A DNA stretch of 64,000 bases, from NCBI RefSeq assembly GCF_900128505.1, contig NZ_LT669940.1:294489-358488 (forward strand), given 5' to 3'. The notes under the pieces are model-generated. The model was not told where the DNA came from and did no database searches. It was given only the letters and a program-made list of their open reading frames with translations. Each line of letters begins with the position of its first letter. Position 1 is the stretch's first letter. The DNA is from Parabacteroides timonensis. Lineage in GTDB: Bacteria > Bacteroidota > Bacteroidia > Bacteroidales > Tannerellaceae. Both the position numbers and the translations under genes were made by a program. Shown here in pieces: positions 63,332 through 64,000 of this stretch.

Positions 63332-64000
63332 ATGGAAAGATACGTGAATATCATGCTTGATGAGGGCTTTAAAACAGTCTTCGGAGTAAAGCAAGTAGCC
63401 ATTGACTTTATCAATGCCGCCCTCCTGGGTGAGCGCCAGGTGAAAGACTTGACTTATCTTGATAAAGAAATCCAGCCGGAAGTAATAGAACAACGCACGG
63501 TAATCTTCGATCTCCTTTGCGAGGACGTGGACGGAAGTAAATTCATCTTGGAAATGCAGAATTGCCCGCAACGTTATTTCTTTAACCGCGGATTCTATTA
63601 TCTTTGCCGAATGGTTTCCCGTCAGGGAAAGAGCGGACGGGACTGGCAATACAACCTGCTTCCTGTTTATGGTATCTATCTATTGAACTTTAGTCTGCCG
63701 GAATTACACAGCTGGCGAACAGATGTAATCCTGGCTGACGAGGCAACAGGTAAAACTTTTGGCGAAGTCAAACTGAAACAGATTTATCTGTCGTTCGACT
63801 TGTTCAATTTAACGAAAGAGGAATGTAAGACTCCTCTTGAAAATACGATTTATATATTGAAGAATATGAATTTATTTGATATGTCTCCATTTAAGGAGAA
63901 AGAGGATGCCTTCAGACGCCTGCTCGACGTGGCGAATCTCAATGCCATGACGGATCATGAGCGTGCCGTCTACGAAGAGAACCTGAAGATTTACCGTGAC
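63332..64000 (+). CDS. Rpn-family recombination-promoting nuclease / putative transposase (partial)
   Basis: The frame starts at an ATG at 63332 (MERYVNIMLDEGFKTVFGVK) and stays open for 223 codons to the window end, so the C-terminus is missing. It matches the PD-(D/E)xK nuclease family of Rpn proteins: the core VIFDLLCEDVDGSKFILEMQN near residues 54-74 holds the active-site Asp and the E-x-Q pair, and RGFYYLCRMVSRQGKSG and YNLLPVYGIYLLNFSLPE are typical downstream segments. Members cut DNA and promote recombination; many are relics of mobile elements. It has its own strong promoter. Completeness cannot be judged here. Confidence 0.85.
   Translation, partial: MERYVNIMLDEGFKTVFGVKQVAIDFINAALLGERQVKDLTYLDKEIQPEVIEQRTVIFDLLCEDVDGSKFILEMQNCPQRYFFNRGFYYLCRMVSRQGKSGRDWQYNLLPVYGIYLLNFSLPELHSWRTDVILADEATGKTFGEVKLKQIYLSFDLFNLTKEECKTPLENTIYILKNMNLFDMSPFKEKEDAFRRLLDVANLNAMTDHERAVYEENLKIYRD

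Noticed and set aside
63332..64000. The final partial gene, considered as an intact insertion-sequence transposase with terminal repeats
   Set aside because: It matches the Rpn nuclease family and has its own promoter, but no terminal inverted repeat is visible and its end lies outside the window.

Overview
The window comes from a gut-type Bacteroidota chromosome, most probably Parabacteroides or another Tannerellaceae. The evidence is SusC/SusD pairs, a hybrid two-component regulator, FecI/FecR-type sigma/anti-sigma genes, many lipoproteins, Bacteroidota promoters (TTG, about 19 nt, TAnnTTTG) with no Shine-Dalgarno sites, and a large exported protein whose C-terminus resembles the DUF6383 domain common in Parabacteroides. 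No rRNA, tRNA, CRISPR array or intact insertion sequence was seen. The last gene is cut by the window end.

Layout. 0-3.7 kb: an exported endonuclease/phosphatase-family lipoprotein, an AraC regulator and a divergent short-chain dehydrogenase sharing overlapping promoters, and an outer-membrane protein. 3.8-6.9 kb: an ECF sigma factor, a protein that looks like an anti-sigma factor fused to an outer-membrane barrel, and an LVIVD beta-propeller lipoprotein. 7.3-21.8 kb: a polysaccharide-utilization locus with a GH130 enzyme, an MFS transporter, SusC/SusD, two paralogous exported proteins of a family I do not recognise, and a hybrid two-component regulator. 21.8-28.6 kb: a second SusD/SusC pair under FecR and FecI, with no enzyme. 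Upstream of fecI (28.77-28.98 kb) lies a 183-bp segment bounded by perfect 17-bp inverted repeats and carrying a promoter-like box, a candidate phase-variable switch.

29-30.4 kb: a transaldolase-family gene and an HU-like protein, then an intergenic region rich in direct and inverted repeats. 30.8-37 kb: two tandem FtsX/MacB-type permeases, a 209-bp nested palindromic element, and an NtrC-like response regulator that has lost its AAA+ core. 37-39.8 kb: two divergent beta-propeller-like lipoproteins. 39.8-45.2 kb: an S9 peptidase, a TlpA-like protein and an ABC ATPase that may serve the permeases. 45.6-46.8 kb: ferredoxin, small membrane protein and sigma factor. 47-50.5 kb: NudC, a DPP IV-like peptidase and a small lipoprotein.

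50.5-60.4 kb: an AT-rich, repeat-laden 968-bp regulatory region followed by two very large exported proteins (1422 and 1446 aa), candidate cell-surface or S-layer-like proteins. 60.5-64 kb: a PlsC-like acyltransferase, a small exported protein, a second TlpA-like lipoprotein and a partial Rpn-family nuclease/transposase.

The strongest candidates for undescribed biology are the invertible promoter candidate before fecI, the paired unknown proteins of the GH130 locus, the AAA+-less response regulator beside the permeases, and the surface-protein locus with its large dyad operators. Residue positions are counted from the translations; all functions are predictions from sequence.
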